Source of the DNA: Acidimicrobiaceae bacterium
Lineage (GTDB): Bacteria > Actinomycetota > Acidimicrobiia > Acidimicrobiales > Bog-793
Assembly: GCA_027306715.1 (NCBI GenBank)
Contig: DAHUZG010000173.1
Span: 1 to 18,734 of the forward strand
Length of the DNA: 18,734 bases
Reading direction: 5' to 3'
Part shown: piece by piece, positions 6,867 through 14,249 of the stretch
Numbering within the stretch: the first letter of the stretch is position 1
Layout: every line of letters begins with the position of its first letter
Made by a program: the position numbers and the translations under genes
The notes under the pieces: model-generated
What the model was told of the DNA's origin: nothing
Databases searched by the model: none
Seen by the model: the letters and a program-made list of their open reading frames with translations, nothing else

Positions 6867-6877
6867 GGTCCCTTTCC

Positions 6878-6902
6878 GGGCGGCCGGGCAGCGATGCCGC
6901 CC
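6878..6902. terminator. possible bidirectional terminator between pdtaR and the dtxR-like gene
   Basis: GGGCGGC (6878-6884) and GCCGCCC (6896-6902) form a perfect 7-bp GC stem with an 11-base loop in the 53-base gap between two convergent genes. There is no T-run on either side, so intrinsic termination is unproven. Confidence 0.35.
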
Positions 6903-6919
6903 AGCGCCAGGCGACGACC

Positions 6920-7588
6920 TCAGACCTCGACGACGTAGAGCCGGCGGCACAACGGCCCGCTCAGCTGCACGACACGGTCTGCGTCTCCGTCGAGGAGCAG
7001 CGTCACCGAGCCGTCGGGACGGCGGTCGCGCACCGTCGCCTCGCTGCCGGGCTGCAGCCCGAGCCCGTGCAGCAGCTGCAGTGCCTCGGCGTCGGTCTCC
7101 ACCCGCTCGGTGATCCGGGCGAGGCGGATCGTCTCGCCGGGCGAGGAGTCCGACATCGGTCGCTGAGAGGCGAGGTCGGCGCCGGCTCCGGGGATCGGGT
7201 TGCCGTGCGGGCAGGTCGTCGGATGGCCGAGGACCTCCTCGAGGCGGCGCTCGACCTCGTCGGAGATGACGTGCTCCCAGCGGCCGGCCTCGGCGTGGGC
7301 GAGGTGCCAGTCGATGCCGAGCACGTCGACGAGCAGGCGCTCGGCGAGCCGGTGGCGCCGGACGACGCTCTCGGCGCGGCGCCGGCCGGCGCCGCTCAGC
7401 TCGAGACCGCGTCCGGCGCGGCAGAGGTAACCCTCGGCGACGAGACGCTGGACCATCTCCGAGACACTCTGGGCGCTGAGGCCGAGCCGCTCGACGAGGC
7501 GAGCCTGTATCACCGCCACGCCCTCCTCCTCCAGGGCGAGGACGGCCTCCAGGTACTCCTCGAGCGGCGGGTGGAATCCCTCGGCCAC
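6920..7588 (-). CDS. DtxR/MntR-family metal-dependent transcriptional regulator
   Basis: Metal-sensing repressor of 222 residues: winged helix-turn-helix (about 8-70, recognition helix SAQSVSEMVQRL), dimerisation domain (about 71-135, ending in the family motif GHPTTCPHGNPIPG), and a C-terminal FeoA/SH3-like domain (about 150-222). Compared with DtxR/IdeR, ancillary-site ligands His79, Glu83 and His98 and primary-site Glu105 and His106 are present, but Cys102 is Gly102 and the Met10 position is Glu11. Glu11 and Glu14 instead resemble Asp8/Glu11 of the manganese sensor MntR. Iron versus manganese specificity is therefore open. The GTG start at 7588 follows a TACGAT box by seven bases, so it may be leaderless. 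It is divergent from polA and convergent with pdtaR; no iron or manganese transporter lies nearby. Confidence 0.9.
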   Translation of the reverse strand: MAEGFHPPLEEYLEAVLALEEEGVAVIQARLVERLGLSAQSVSEMVQRLVAEGYLCRAGRGLELSGAGRRRAESVVRRHRLAERLLVDVLGIDWHLAHAEAGRWEHVISDEVERRLEEVLGHPTTCPHGNPIPGAGADLASQRPMSDSSPGETIRLARITERVETDAEALQLLHGLGLQPGSEATVRDRRPDGSVTLLLDGDADRVVQLSGPLCRRLYVVEV

Positions 7589-7595
7589 GGGGCGG

Positions 7596-7601
7596 ATCGT
7601 A
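7596..7601 (-). promoter_or_regulatory. candidate -10 box of the dtxR-like gene
   Basis: TACGAT on the minus strand, seven bases before the GTG at 7588, so transcription would start at or next to the start codon. No -35 match is seen at normal spacing and no Shine-Dalgarno precedes the gene. Confidence 0.4.
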
Positions 7602-7660
7602 CTGTCACCTGACCCGACGGCGGCGTGGCGCGGTCAGGGCCGACCGAGCCCGCGTCGCAG

Positions 7661-7666
7661 TAGCCT
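7661..7666 (+). promoter_or_regulatory. candidate -10 box of polA
   Basis: TAGCCT, eight bases before the polA GTG at 7675, again the geometry of a leaderless transcript. There is no purine-rich ribosome site in between (GAGCGCGG). The polA and dtxR-like promoters sit back to back in an 86-base gap. Confidence 0.4.
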
Positions 7667-7674
7667 GAGCGCGG

Positions 7675-10497
7675 GTGGCCACCTACCTCCTCCTCGACGG
7701 GCACTCCCTCGCCTACCGAGCCTTCTTCGCCCTCCAAGACGCTGCTCTCACGACCGCCTCGGGCGTCGAGACGAGCGCTGTCTACGGGTTCGTCACGATG
7801 ACGACGCGCCTCCTCGCCGACTTCCACCCCGACGGCCTGGCCGTGGCCTTCGACCGCCCCGAGCCGACCTTTCGCGACGAGATCGCCGCTGACTACAAGG
7901 CGGGTCGTGCCCCCACCCCGGACACGTTGCTGCGCCAGCTCGAGCTCGTCCGCCAGTTCGTCGAGGCGCTCGGTGTCCCGATCCTCGAAGCCGCCGGCTT
8001 CGAGGCCGACGACGTGCTCGCCACGGCCGCCTGCCGGCTGCGCGATGCCGCCCACGATGTCGTCATCGTCACCGGCGACCGCGACGCCTACCAGCTCGTC
8101 GAGGACCCCCGGATCAAGGTCCTCTACAACCGCCGGGGCGTCACCGACTACGTCCTGTGCGACGAGGCGGGCATCCGCGAGCGCACCGGCGTGCAGCCGG
8201 CGCAGTACCCGCTGCTCGCCGCCCTTCGTGGCGACAGCTCCGACAACCTGGCGGGGGTTCCGGGCGTCGGCGAGAAGACGGCCGCCAAGCTCGTCAACGA
8301 CTACGGCGGCGACGTCGACGCCATCTTTGCCGACCTCGACCGCCTGACGCCGAAGCTGCGCCAATCGCTCGCCGCCCACGAGGACCAGGTGCGCCGGAAC
8401 CTGCGCCTCACCCCGGTCGTGCGTGACCTCCCGCTCGAGCTCGACACGGCGGCGCTGGCCCTCACCCATCCTGACCGCGGTGCGCTCGACCGGCTGCTCG
8501 TCTTCCTCGAGATGAGAGCGCCCCGCGAGCGCCTGCTCGCCGCGCTCGATGAGATCGAGCGGCGCTCGAGCGGCGGGGGCTCTACCGCCGGAGGGGGAGA
8601 CCCCGGTGGGGCGGAGGCGGTCGAGGTCGAGCAGCTGCCGCTGCGATGGCTCGGCTCGGCCGAGGTCGCCGCCGGCTGGCTCGCCGGAGCTGCGTCGCCG
8701 GCGCGGCCGGTCGTCCTCGAGCCGGCGTGGAGCGGCGCTCCCGGTCGCAGCGCCATCGAGGGCCTGGCGATTCTCGCCCTTCCGGCGGCGGCGCTCGCAG
8801 CTCCGGCCCCCGCCGGGCCGGCCCCCGCCGGGCCGGCACCGGCGGAGGCAGAGGACCGCCCGGGCGAGGTCGGCTGGTTGGCCGGCGAGCTGCTCGGCGA
8901 GCCGGTGGTCTCGGCGGCGCTCGCCGGGCTCGTCGCCTCCTCCCCGGCGCGGCGCGTCGTCGGTTACCGCACCAAGGAGCTGATGCGCGCCCTCGGCGGC
9001 TCAGGCATCGACGTCACCGGGCTCGAGCTCGACCTCGCCCTGGCGGCCTACCTGGTCGATGCCTCCGAGGGCCAGGTCGGCCTCGCCGAGCTGGCAGAAC
9101 GCGGGGGCGTGGCTCCCGTGGCCGTCGAGCCGGGGTCGGGCACCCAGCTCGAGCTCGGGCTCGGCATCGAGCTCGAGGCGCCGAGCGAGGTCTCGGTTGC
9201 CACCGCCCGCAGGGCCGAGCTGATCGGCGCCCTGGCGGGGCGCTCGGCGGCCGCCCTCGAGGCCGCCGGGGCCCGCCGGCTCTACGAGGAGATCGAGCGC
9301 CCCCTCGTGCGCGTGCTGGCGAAGATGGAGCTGGCCGGCATCGCCGTCGACGCCGGGGCGCTGCGCAAGGCGAACGAGGAGCTGACCGGTGAGGCGCGCA
9401 GCCTCGAGTGCCGCATCCAAGATCTCGCCGGCGAGGCGTTCAACGTCAACTCGACGACCCAGCTGCGCACCATCCTCTACGAGAAGCTCGGCCTGGCGCC
9501 GGGCAAGAAGACCAAGACCGGCTACTCGACCGACGCCCAGACCCTCGAGAAGCTGCGTGACGCCCACCCGGTGGTCGAGGCGCTGCTGCGCTACCGCGAG
9601 GTCGAGAAGCTGCGCTCGACCTACGGCGAGGGGCTGCTCGCCGAGGTCGCACCCGACGGGCGGATCCACGCCACCTTCAACCAGACGGTGGCGCGCACCG
9701 GGCGGCTCAGCTCGGACCAGCCGAACCTGCACAACATCCCGGTGCGCAGCGAGGAAGGGCGGCGATTCAGGGACGCCTTCGTCGCTGCCGGCGGCTACGA
9801 GCTGCTCGTCGCCGACTACAACCAGATCGAGCTGCGGGTGATCGCCCACCTCGCCGGCGACCCCGGGCTCGTCGCCGCCTTCGCCGAGGGCCGCGACATC
9901 CACGCCGCCACCGCCGCCGCGATCTTCGGAGTCGAGCCGGGAGCGGTCAGCACCGCGCAGCGCTCGAAGGCCAAGATGGTCTCCTACGGCCTCGCCTACG
10001 GGATGGAGGCCTACGGGCTCTCCCAGCGCCTCGCCGTGGCGGTGCCCGCGGCGCAGGAGATCCTCGACCAGTACTTCGAGGCCTTCCCGGCGGTGCGGGC
10101 CTACATGGACCGCACCGTCGCCGAGGCGACGCTGCGGGGCTACACCGAGACCCTGCTCGGGCGCCGGCGCTACCTGCCCGAGCTCGGCTCGAGCAACTAC
10201 CGCCTGCGCCAGGCCGCCGAGCGCCAGGCGATGAACGCCGGCATCCAGGGCCTCGCCGCCGACATCTTCAAGATCGCCCTCGTCCGCATCGACGCCGCCC
10301 TCGAGGCCGAGCGGCTCGCCTCGCGCCTCGTGCTGCAGGTGCACGACGAGGTGCTCGTCGAGGTGGCAGAGCGCGAGCGCGAGCGCGCCGGGGAGATCGT
10401 CCTCGGGGCGATGCGCGGTGCCTTTGCCCTCGACGTCCCCCTCGAGGTGCACGCGGCGTGGGGACTCAGCTGGGGCGATGCCAAGCAGCAGGCCTGA
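7675..10497 (+). CDS. polA: DNA polymerase I
   Basis: Repair and Okazaki-fragment polymerase, 940 residues. Residues 1-290 are the 5'-3' exonuclease (LLLDGHSLAYRAFFAL, FEADDVLAT, VTGDRDAYQLV, RGDSSDNLAGVPGVGEKTA). Residues about 300-545 occupy the place of the 3'-5' exonuclease but show none of its metal-binding acids, so proofreading is probably lost, as in other actinobacteria. Residues about 555-940 are the polymerase: motif A Asp714 in VADYNQIELR, motif B Arg763/Lys767/Tyr771 in RSKAKMVSYGLAYGM, motif C His890-Asp891-Glu892 in QVHDEVLVE. Tyr771 replaces E. coli Phe762, the residue that controls discrimination against dideoxynucleotides. The inactive exonuclease region contains a PAPAG repeat. 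GTG start by alignment with the family N-terminus; it may be leaderless. Confidence 0.97.
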   Translation: MATYLLLDGHSLAYRAFFALQDAALTTASGVETSAVYGFVTMTTRLLADFHPDGLAVAFDRPEPTFRDEIAADYKAGRAPTPDTLLRQLELVRQFVEALGVPILEAAGFEADDVLATAACRLRDAAHDVVIVTGDRDAYQLVEDPRIKVLYNRRGVTDYVLCDEAGIRERTGVQPAQYPLLAALRGDSSDNLAGVPGVGEKTAAKLVNDYGGDVDAIFADLDRLTPKLRQSLAAHEDQVRRNLRLTPVVRDLPLELDTAALALTHPDRGALDRLLVFLEMRAPRERLLAALDEIERRSSGGGSTAGGGDPGGAEAVEVEQLPLRWLGSAEVAAGWLAGAASPARPVVLEPAWSGAPGRSAIEGLAILALPAAALAAPAPAGPAPAGPAPAEAEDRPGEVGWLAGELLGEPVVSAALAGLVASSPARRVVGYRTKELMRALGGSGIDVTGLELDLALAAYLVDASEGQVGLAELAERGGVAPVAVEPGSGTQLELGLGIELEAPSEVSVATARRAELIGALAGRSAAALEAAGARRLYEEIERPLVRVLAKMELAGIAVDAGALRKANEELTGEARSLECRIQDLAGEAFNVNSTTQLRTILYEKLGLAPGKKTKTGYSTDAQTLEKLRDAHPVVEALLRYREVEKLRSTYGEGLLAEVAPDGRIHATFNQTVARTGRLSSDQPNLHNIPVRSEEGRRFRDAFVAAGGYELLVADYNQIELRVIAHLAGDPGLVAAFAEGRDIHAATAAAIFGVEPGAVSTAQRSKAKMVSYGLAYGMEAYGLSQRLAVAVPAAQEILDQYFEAFPAVRAYMDRTVAEATLRGYTETLLGRRRYLPELGSSNYRLRQAAERQAMNAGIQGLAADIFKIALVRIDAALEAERLASRLVLQVHDEVLVEVAERERERAGEIVLGAMRGAFALDVPLEVHAAWGLSWGDAKQQA
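8806..8835 (+). repeat. 15-bp tandem duplication inside polA
   Basis: GCCCCCGCCGGGCCG occurs twice without spacing (8806-8820, 8821-8835) and continues as a diverged third unit. It encodes PAPAGPAPAGPAPAE, a flexible-looking loop in the degenerate exonuclease domain. It keeps the frame. Confidence 0.85.
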
Positions 10498-10505
10498 ACA
10501 GCCGG

Positions 10506-10513
10506 TATAGAAT
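10506..10513 (+). promoter_or_regulatory. probable rpsA promoter -10 region
   Basis: TATAGAAT contains two overlapping -10 hexamers (TATAGA, TAGAAT) and stands out in this GC-rich stretch, nine bases after the polA stop. No good -35 is visible. Use of it would give rpsA a leader of about 215-220 bases. Confidence 0.5.
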
Positions 10514-10563
10514 CGGTGCCGGCTCCGGAGCGGCGACGACGCCGTGGCCGGCGCCGGCGCTCT

Positions 10564-10581
10564 GTCCGGGAACCCCCGGAC
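10564..10581 (+). other. stem-loop in the rpsA leader
   Basis: GTCCGGG (10564-10570), loop AACC, CCCGGAC (10575-10581): a perfect 7-bp stem with a tetraloop, about 50 bases after the probable -10 box. It could be a leader structure that affects rpsA expression or a weak terminator for polA; no T-run follows. The rest of the 239-base gap (10498-10736) shows no open reading frame I can support. Confidence 0.4.
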
Positions 10582-10736
10582 GGCTGCGAGCAGCAGGGGC
10601 GAGCGCCCTGCCTCGAGCGCTGAGCAGGCGCCACTCAGCCGACCGACCGACATCCGACACCAACCGTTGCGACAGGGCCGCTCTCAGCGCGCGCTCGAGG
10701 CAGCGGTGCGAGCGAAATCGAAGGCGAACCCCACCG

Positions 10737-12368
10737 ATGTCCGATCCCACCACGACCACCCTTCTCCAGGCCGACGACGCCAGCGCCGCCCGGCCTGCGG
10801 CGACCGCCACGGCGGCGCCTCCTCCCGGTGGTGAGCGCCCCGTGATCGGCGCGACCCGGCCCGGCACCGCCGAGCCGATGGGGACCTTCGACGAGACCGG
10901 TCAGTACCACCCCCGCCGCGTCGTCGAGGACGACCTCGGCGATGTCTCGTTCGAGGACGCCGTCAACCGCACCATCGTCGAATTCGACGACGGCGACCTC
11001 GTCGCCGGCACCGTCGTCAAGGTCGACAAGGACGAGGTGCTGCTCGACATCGGCTTCAAGTCCGAGGGCGTGATCCCGAGCCGCGAGCTCTCGATCCGCC
11101 ACGATGTCGACGCCCGCAGCGAGGTCCGCGTCGGCGACGAGATCGAGGCGCTCGTCCTTCAGAAAGAGGACAAGGAGGGCCGCCTCGTCCTCTCCAAGAA
11201 GCGGGCGCAGTACGAGCGCGCCTGGGGCGAGATCGAGAAGATCAAGGACACCTCCGGCGTCGTGCGCGGCCAGGTGATCGAGGTCGTGAAGGGCGGCCTG
11301 ATCGTCGACATCGGCCTTCGCGGCTTCCTCCCCGCTTCTCTTGTCGAGCTGCGTCGCGTCCGTGACCTGCAGCCCTATGTCGGTCGCGTGCTCGAGGCGA
11401 AGATCATCGAGCTCGACAAGAACCGCAACAACGTCGTGCTGTCGCGGCGCGCCTGGCTCGAGGAGACCCAGAAGGAGCAACGCGGTGAGTTCCTCGTCAA
11501 CTTGAAGCCGGGCGAGGTCCGCCGAGGCGTCGTCTCCTCGGTCGTCAACTTCGGCGCCTTCGTCGACCTCGGCGGGATGGACGGTCTCGTCCATGTCTCG
11601 GAGCTGTCGTGGAAGCACGTCGACCACCCGTCCTCGGTGGTCTCAGTCGGTGACGAGGTGACCGTTCAGGTCCTCGACGTCGACCTCGACAAGGAGCGGA
11701 TCAGCCTCTCGCTCAAGGCGACGCAGTCGGACCCGTGGCAGGAATTCGCCGCCGCCCACCGCGTCGGGGAGCTCGTCTACGGGCGCATCACCAAGATCGT
11801 CCCGTTCGGTGCCTTCGTCCAGGTCGGCGAGGGGATCGAGGGGCTCGTCCACCTCTCGGAGATGGCGAGCCACCACGTCGACCTGCCCGAGCAGGTCGTC
11901 ACCCCCGGCGAGGAGCTGTGGGTGAAGATCATCGACATCGACCTGCAGCGGAGGCGGATCAGCCTTTCGATCAAGCAGGCCGCAGAAGGTGGCGAGGTCG
12001 CCGAGGAGTATCGCGAGGCCTTCGGTGAGCACGCCTACGACGCCGAAGGCAACTACATCGGCACCTATGACTACTCAGCGGTCGAGTTCACTCCCGAGAC
12101 CGAGGCCCAGGCGGCCTGGGCGGACTATGTCGCCGATGTCGCCGCCCCCGCGCCCGCCTCCACCCCGGCGTCGGAAACAGGCCAGCCGAGCGGCGAGAGC
12201 GACGGCGGTGGCGACGGCCCGGCGCCGAGCACGGCGGCCGTCTCGAGCGAGCCCGCTGTGGAGGCCCCCCGCGGGCCCGCTCCGGACACGGCGATGGCCG
12301 CCGCTTTTGCCGAGGCCGAGCAGCAGGCTGCCGGCGAGCGCTCGGCGGGGGGCCGCAGCCCCGAGTGA
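10737..12368 (+). CDS. rpsA: 30S ribosomal protein S1
   Basis: RNA-binding ribosomal protein that helps load mRNA on the 30S subunit; 543 residues with four S1 domains at about 86-156 (GTVVKVDKDEVLLDIG), 174-239 (GQVIEVVKGGLIVDIG), 259-328 (GVVSSVVNFGAFVDLGGMDG) and 344-413 (GRITKIVPFGAFVQVGEGIEG). Four domains are the usual actinobacterial form. Domains 3 and 4 keep the FGAFV and GLVHxSE signatures. An 85-residue Ala/Thr-rich N-terminal segment and a 130-residue acidic, Ala/Pro/Ser-rich tail flank them and look disordered. ATG at 10737 follows only a weak AAGG; upstream in-frame starts lie in the leader. It is flanked by polA and coaE as in mycobacteria, and is followed 49 bases later by coaE. 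Confidence 0.96.
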   Translation: MSDPTTTTLLQADDASAARPAATATAAPPPGGERPVIGATRPGTAEPMGTFDETGQYHPRRVVEDDLGDVSFEDAVNRTIVEFDDGDLVAGTVVKVDKDEVLLDIGFKSEGVIPSRELSIRHDVDARSEVRVGDEIEALVLQKEDKEGRLVLSKKRAQYERAWGEIEKIKDTSGVVRGQVIEVVKGGLIVDIGLRGFLPASLVELRRVRDLQPYVGRVLEAKIIELDKNRNNVVLSRRAWLEETQKEQRGEFLVNLKPGEVRRGVVSSVVNFGAFVDLGGMDGLVHVSELSWKHVDHPSSVVSVGDEVTVQVLDVDLDKERISLSLKATQSDPWQEFAAAHRVGELVYGRITKIVPFGAFVQVGEGIEGLVHLSEMASHHVDLPEQVVTPGEELWVKIIDIDLQRRRISLSIKQAAEGGEVAEEYREAFGEHAYDAEGNYIGTYDYSAVEFTPETEAQAAWADYVADVAAPAPASTPASETGQPSGESDGGGDGPAPSTAAVSSEPAVEAPRGPAPDTAMAAAFAEAEQQAAGERSAGGRSPE

Positions 12369-12390
12369 GCCGGCGCCCGGCCGGATCGCG

Positions 12391-12414
12391 GCGGGCAGCC
12401 AGGCGGGCAGCCAG
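12391..12414 (+). repeat. 12-bp tandem duplication before coaE
   Basis: GCGGGCAGCCAG occurs twice in tandem (12391-12402, 12403-12414) and runs into the coaE start. It fills half of the 49-base rpsA-coaE gap. If the coaE frame began further upstream it would encode AGSQAGSQA. Confidence 0.75.
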
Positions 12415-12417
12415 GCG

Positions 12418-13056
12418 GTGAGCCTGCGCATCGCCTGCACCGGCGGGATCGGCTCGGGGAAGTCGACGGTCGCCCGCCTGCTCGCCGATCGCGGAGCGGC
12501 GGTTGTCGACGCCGACGCCGTCGCCCGGCAGGTGGTCGAGCCGGGGGCTCCCGCCTTGGGGGAGATCGTGCGCCGTTTCGGTGAGGCGATCGTGCGCCGC
12601 GACGGATCGCTCGACCGCGCCGCGCTGGCGGCGGTGGTCTTTGCCGATCCGCTGGCACGAGGCGATCTCGAGTCGATCGTCCATCCGCGGGTGCACGAGG
12701 TGCTCGCCCGGCTGCTGCCCGAGCTTGCCGCCACTCACCCCGTCGTCGTGCTCGAGCTGCCGCTGCTCGTCGACGCCGCGGCGCGCCGGCTGCACCATCT
12801 CGACGGCGTGCTCGCCGTCGACTGCCCGGAGGACCTCGCGCTCGAGCGCCTCGTCTCGCGCCGTGGCCTCGCCGAGAGCGACGCCCGGGCGCGCCTTGCC
12901 GCCCAGCCTGCCCGCGCCGAGCGGATCGCCAACGCCGACTTCGTGATCCTCAACGTCGGCAGCTTCGAGGAGCTCGCCGAGATGGTCGGACGGGCGTGGT
13001 CGTGGATCGCCTCGCTCGGCGAGCTTGCGCTGTCCCCCTCCTCTCCGACACGCTGA
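12418..13056 (+). CDS. coaE: dephospho-CoA kinase
   Basis: Catalyses the last step of coenzyme A synthesis, ATP-dependent phosphorylation of dephospho-CoA. It has 212 residues: the P-loop GGIGSGKST (9-17), then DADAVARQVVEPG and LPLLVDA as in the CoaE family, and the lid-type segment RLVSRRGLAESDARARLAAQ. M. tuberculosis CoaE carries an extra C-terminal domain (UPF0157 family); this one ends after the kinase. I chose the GTG at 12418 since it places SLRIACTGG at the family N-terminus; no strong ribosome site is present. It probably shares a transcript with rpsA. Confidence 0.94.
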   Translation: MSLRIACTGGIGSGKSTVARLLADRGAAVVDADAVARQVVEPGAPALGEIVRRFGEAIVRRDGSLDRAALAAVVFADPLARGDLESIVHPRVHEVLARLLPELAATHPVVVLELPLLVDAAARRLHHLDGVLAVDCPEDLALERLVSRRGLAESDARARLAAQPARAERIANADFVILNVGSFEELAEMVGRAWSWIASLGELALSPSSPTR

Positions 13057-13121
13057 GCCCGAGCTCGCTGCCGGGCTCGGCCACCGCGCCCGCCGACCGG
13101 CGAGGAAGAGAGGAGATCGCT

Positions 13122-13877
13122 GTGTACGACACCGTGCTCGAAGAGACCGTAGGCCTGGCCGGGGACGGCGGAGACTGGATCGAGGGCTATCTCGCCCGGC
13201 CGCTCGCGCCCGCTCCGGTGCCGGGGATGGTGGTCATCCACCACATGCCGGGCTACGACTTCGACGCCAAGCAGATCACGCGCTTCTTTGCGGTGCACGG
13301 CATCTCGGCGCTGTGCCCGAACCTCTACTACCGGGAGGCCCCCGGCGCCAGCCCCGACGACGCTGCCGCCACGGTGCGCGCAGAGGGCGGCGAGCCGGAC
13401 GACCGCTGCGTCGGAGACGTCGTCGCCGCAGCCCGCTACCTGCGTCACCTCCCGAACGCCAGCGGCAAGATCGGCATGATCGGGTTCTGCTCAGGGGGGC
13501 GGCAGGCCTACCTCGTCGGCTGTCGCAGCCAGGAGCTCGACGCCGTGATCAGCTGCTACGGCGGCCGGATCGTCGCCGCGCCGAACGAGCTCAGCGAGCG
13601 CCAGCCGGTCGCCCCGCTGGCGCTCACCTCCGAGCTCAGCGCCCCGCTGCTCGGCATCTTCGGCGCCGAGGACGCCAACCCCTCGCCCGAGCACCGAGCC
13701 CTTATCGACGAGGAGCTGAAGCGCCACGGCAAGGTCTACGAGCTCGAGTCCTTCGACGGCGCCGGTCACGGCTTCCTCCAGCACGACAGGCCGAGCTACC
13801 GTCCCGAGCAGGCGGTGCGCGCCTGGCAGCTGATCCTCGACTTCTCCGTGCGCCACCTCGGCGCGCCCGCGTTCTAG
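13122..13877 (+). CDS. dienelactone hydrolase family protein
   Basis: Alpha/beta hydrolase of 251 residues with a cysteine nucleophile. The likely triad is Cys123 in IGFCSGGRQAY, Asp184 in FGAEDANPS and His216 in GAGHGFLQ, the dienelactone-hydrolase pattern rather than a serine esterase. VVIHHMPG (38-44) supplies the oxyanion region. GTG at 13122 is fixed by GAGGAG six bases upstream; an in-frame ATG at 12996 would lie inside coaE. Family members hydrolyse lactones or small esters, but no ring-cleavage genes are here, so the substrate is unknown. No signal peptide, so cytosolic. The stop TAG forms part of the ribosome site of the next gene, nine bases away, which implies co-translation. Confidence 0.9.
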   Translation: MYDTVLEETVGLAGDGGDWIEGYLARPLAPAPVPGMVVIHHMPGYDFDAKQITRFFAVHGISALCPNLYYREAPGASPDDAAATVRAEGGEPDDRCVGDVVAAARYLRHLPNASGKIGMIGFCSGGRQAYLVGCRSQELDAVISCYGGRIVAAPNELSERQPVAPLALTSELSAPLLGIFGAEDANPSPEHRALIDEELKRHGKVYELESFDGAGHGFLQHDRPSYRPEQAVRAWQLILDFSVRHLGAPAF

Positions 13878-13886
13878 GAGCAGACC

Positions 13887-14144
13887 ATGTGCACCTATAT
13901 CACCGAGCACGTCGCTCTCGCCGGGACCGCCAAGGGCGCAGACGGATGGTTCCCGGTCTCGACCGCCAGCGTCTACCTCGACCATCCGTTCTCCGCACCC
14001 CTCGAGCACGCCCTCTGCCTCGACTTCTTGAATCCCGACCGGGGCCCGTCGGCGCGCGTCGCCGTCGAGCTCGACGAGGGCTCCGCCCGTGCTTTGGCCA
14101 CGGCGATCCTCTCGGCGCTCGGGAGGGCGGGCACGGCGGAATGA
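13887..14144 (+). CDS. DUF6295-like small conserved protein
   Basis: An 85-residue protein starting MCTYITEHV and containing GADGWFPVSTASVYLDHP and DFLNPDRGPSARVAVELDE. I recall this pattern as the DUF6295 family of actinobacteria, function unknown; I could not run a profile to confirm. No membrane segment or signal peptide is visible. Cys3, His29 and His41 are possible ligands but this is guesswork. The ATG is preceded by TAGGAG, which includes the stop of the hydrolase gene, so the two are almost certainly one operon. The 105 bases after it (14145-14249) hold no supportable gene. Confidence 0.85.
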   Translation: MCTYITEHVALAGTAKGADGWFPVSTASVYLDHPFSAPLEHALCLDFLNPDRGPSARVAVELDEGSARALATAILSALGRAGTAE

Positions 14145-14249
14145 GCCGGCCGGCGACGGCGTTGTCCCGAGGACCGGGCACCGCCCGAGCCGGGCGGGGC
14201 GGGATGCCGGCCGGCGAGGGCCTGATGCCGGCGAGAGGGACGAGAGAAC

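Noticed and set aside
7589..7674. An IdeR/DtxR-type operator in the dtxR-polA gap
   Set aside because: The gap has no 19-bp interrupted palindrome of the TTAGGTTAG type; CAGGTGAC has no matching half-site.
10564..10581. ANTAR target (paired hexaloop hairpins) in the rpsA leader
   Set aside because: The stem closes on a tetraloop, or on a hexaloop without the A1/G4 pattern, and I find no second matching hairpin beside it, so a PdtaR target is not supported.
9001..10653. A 550-codon open frame on the minus strand opposite polA
   Set aside because: It mirrors the polymerase domain, which has intact motifs on the plus strand. Long antisense frames are expected in DNA with G/C at nearly every third codon position, and the translation resembles no protein.
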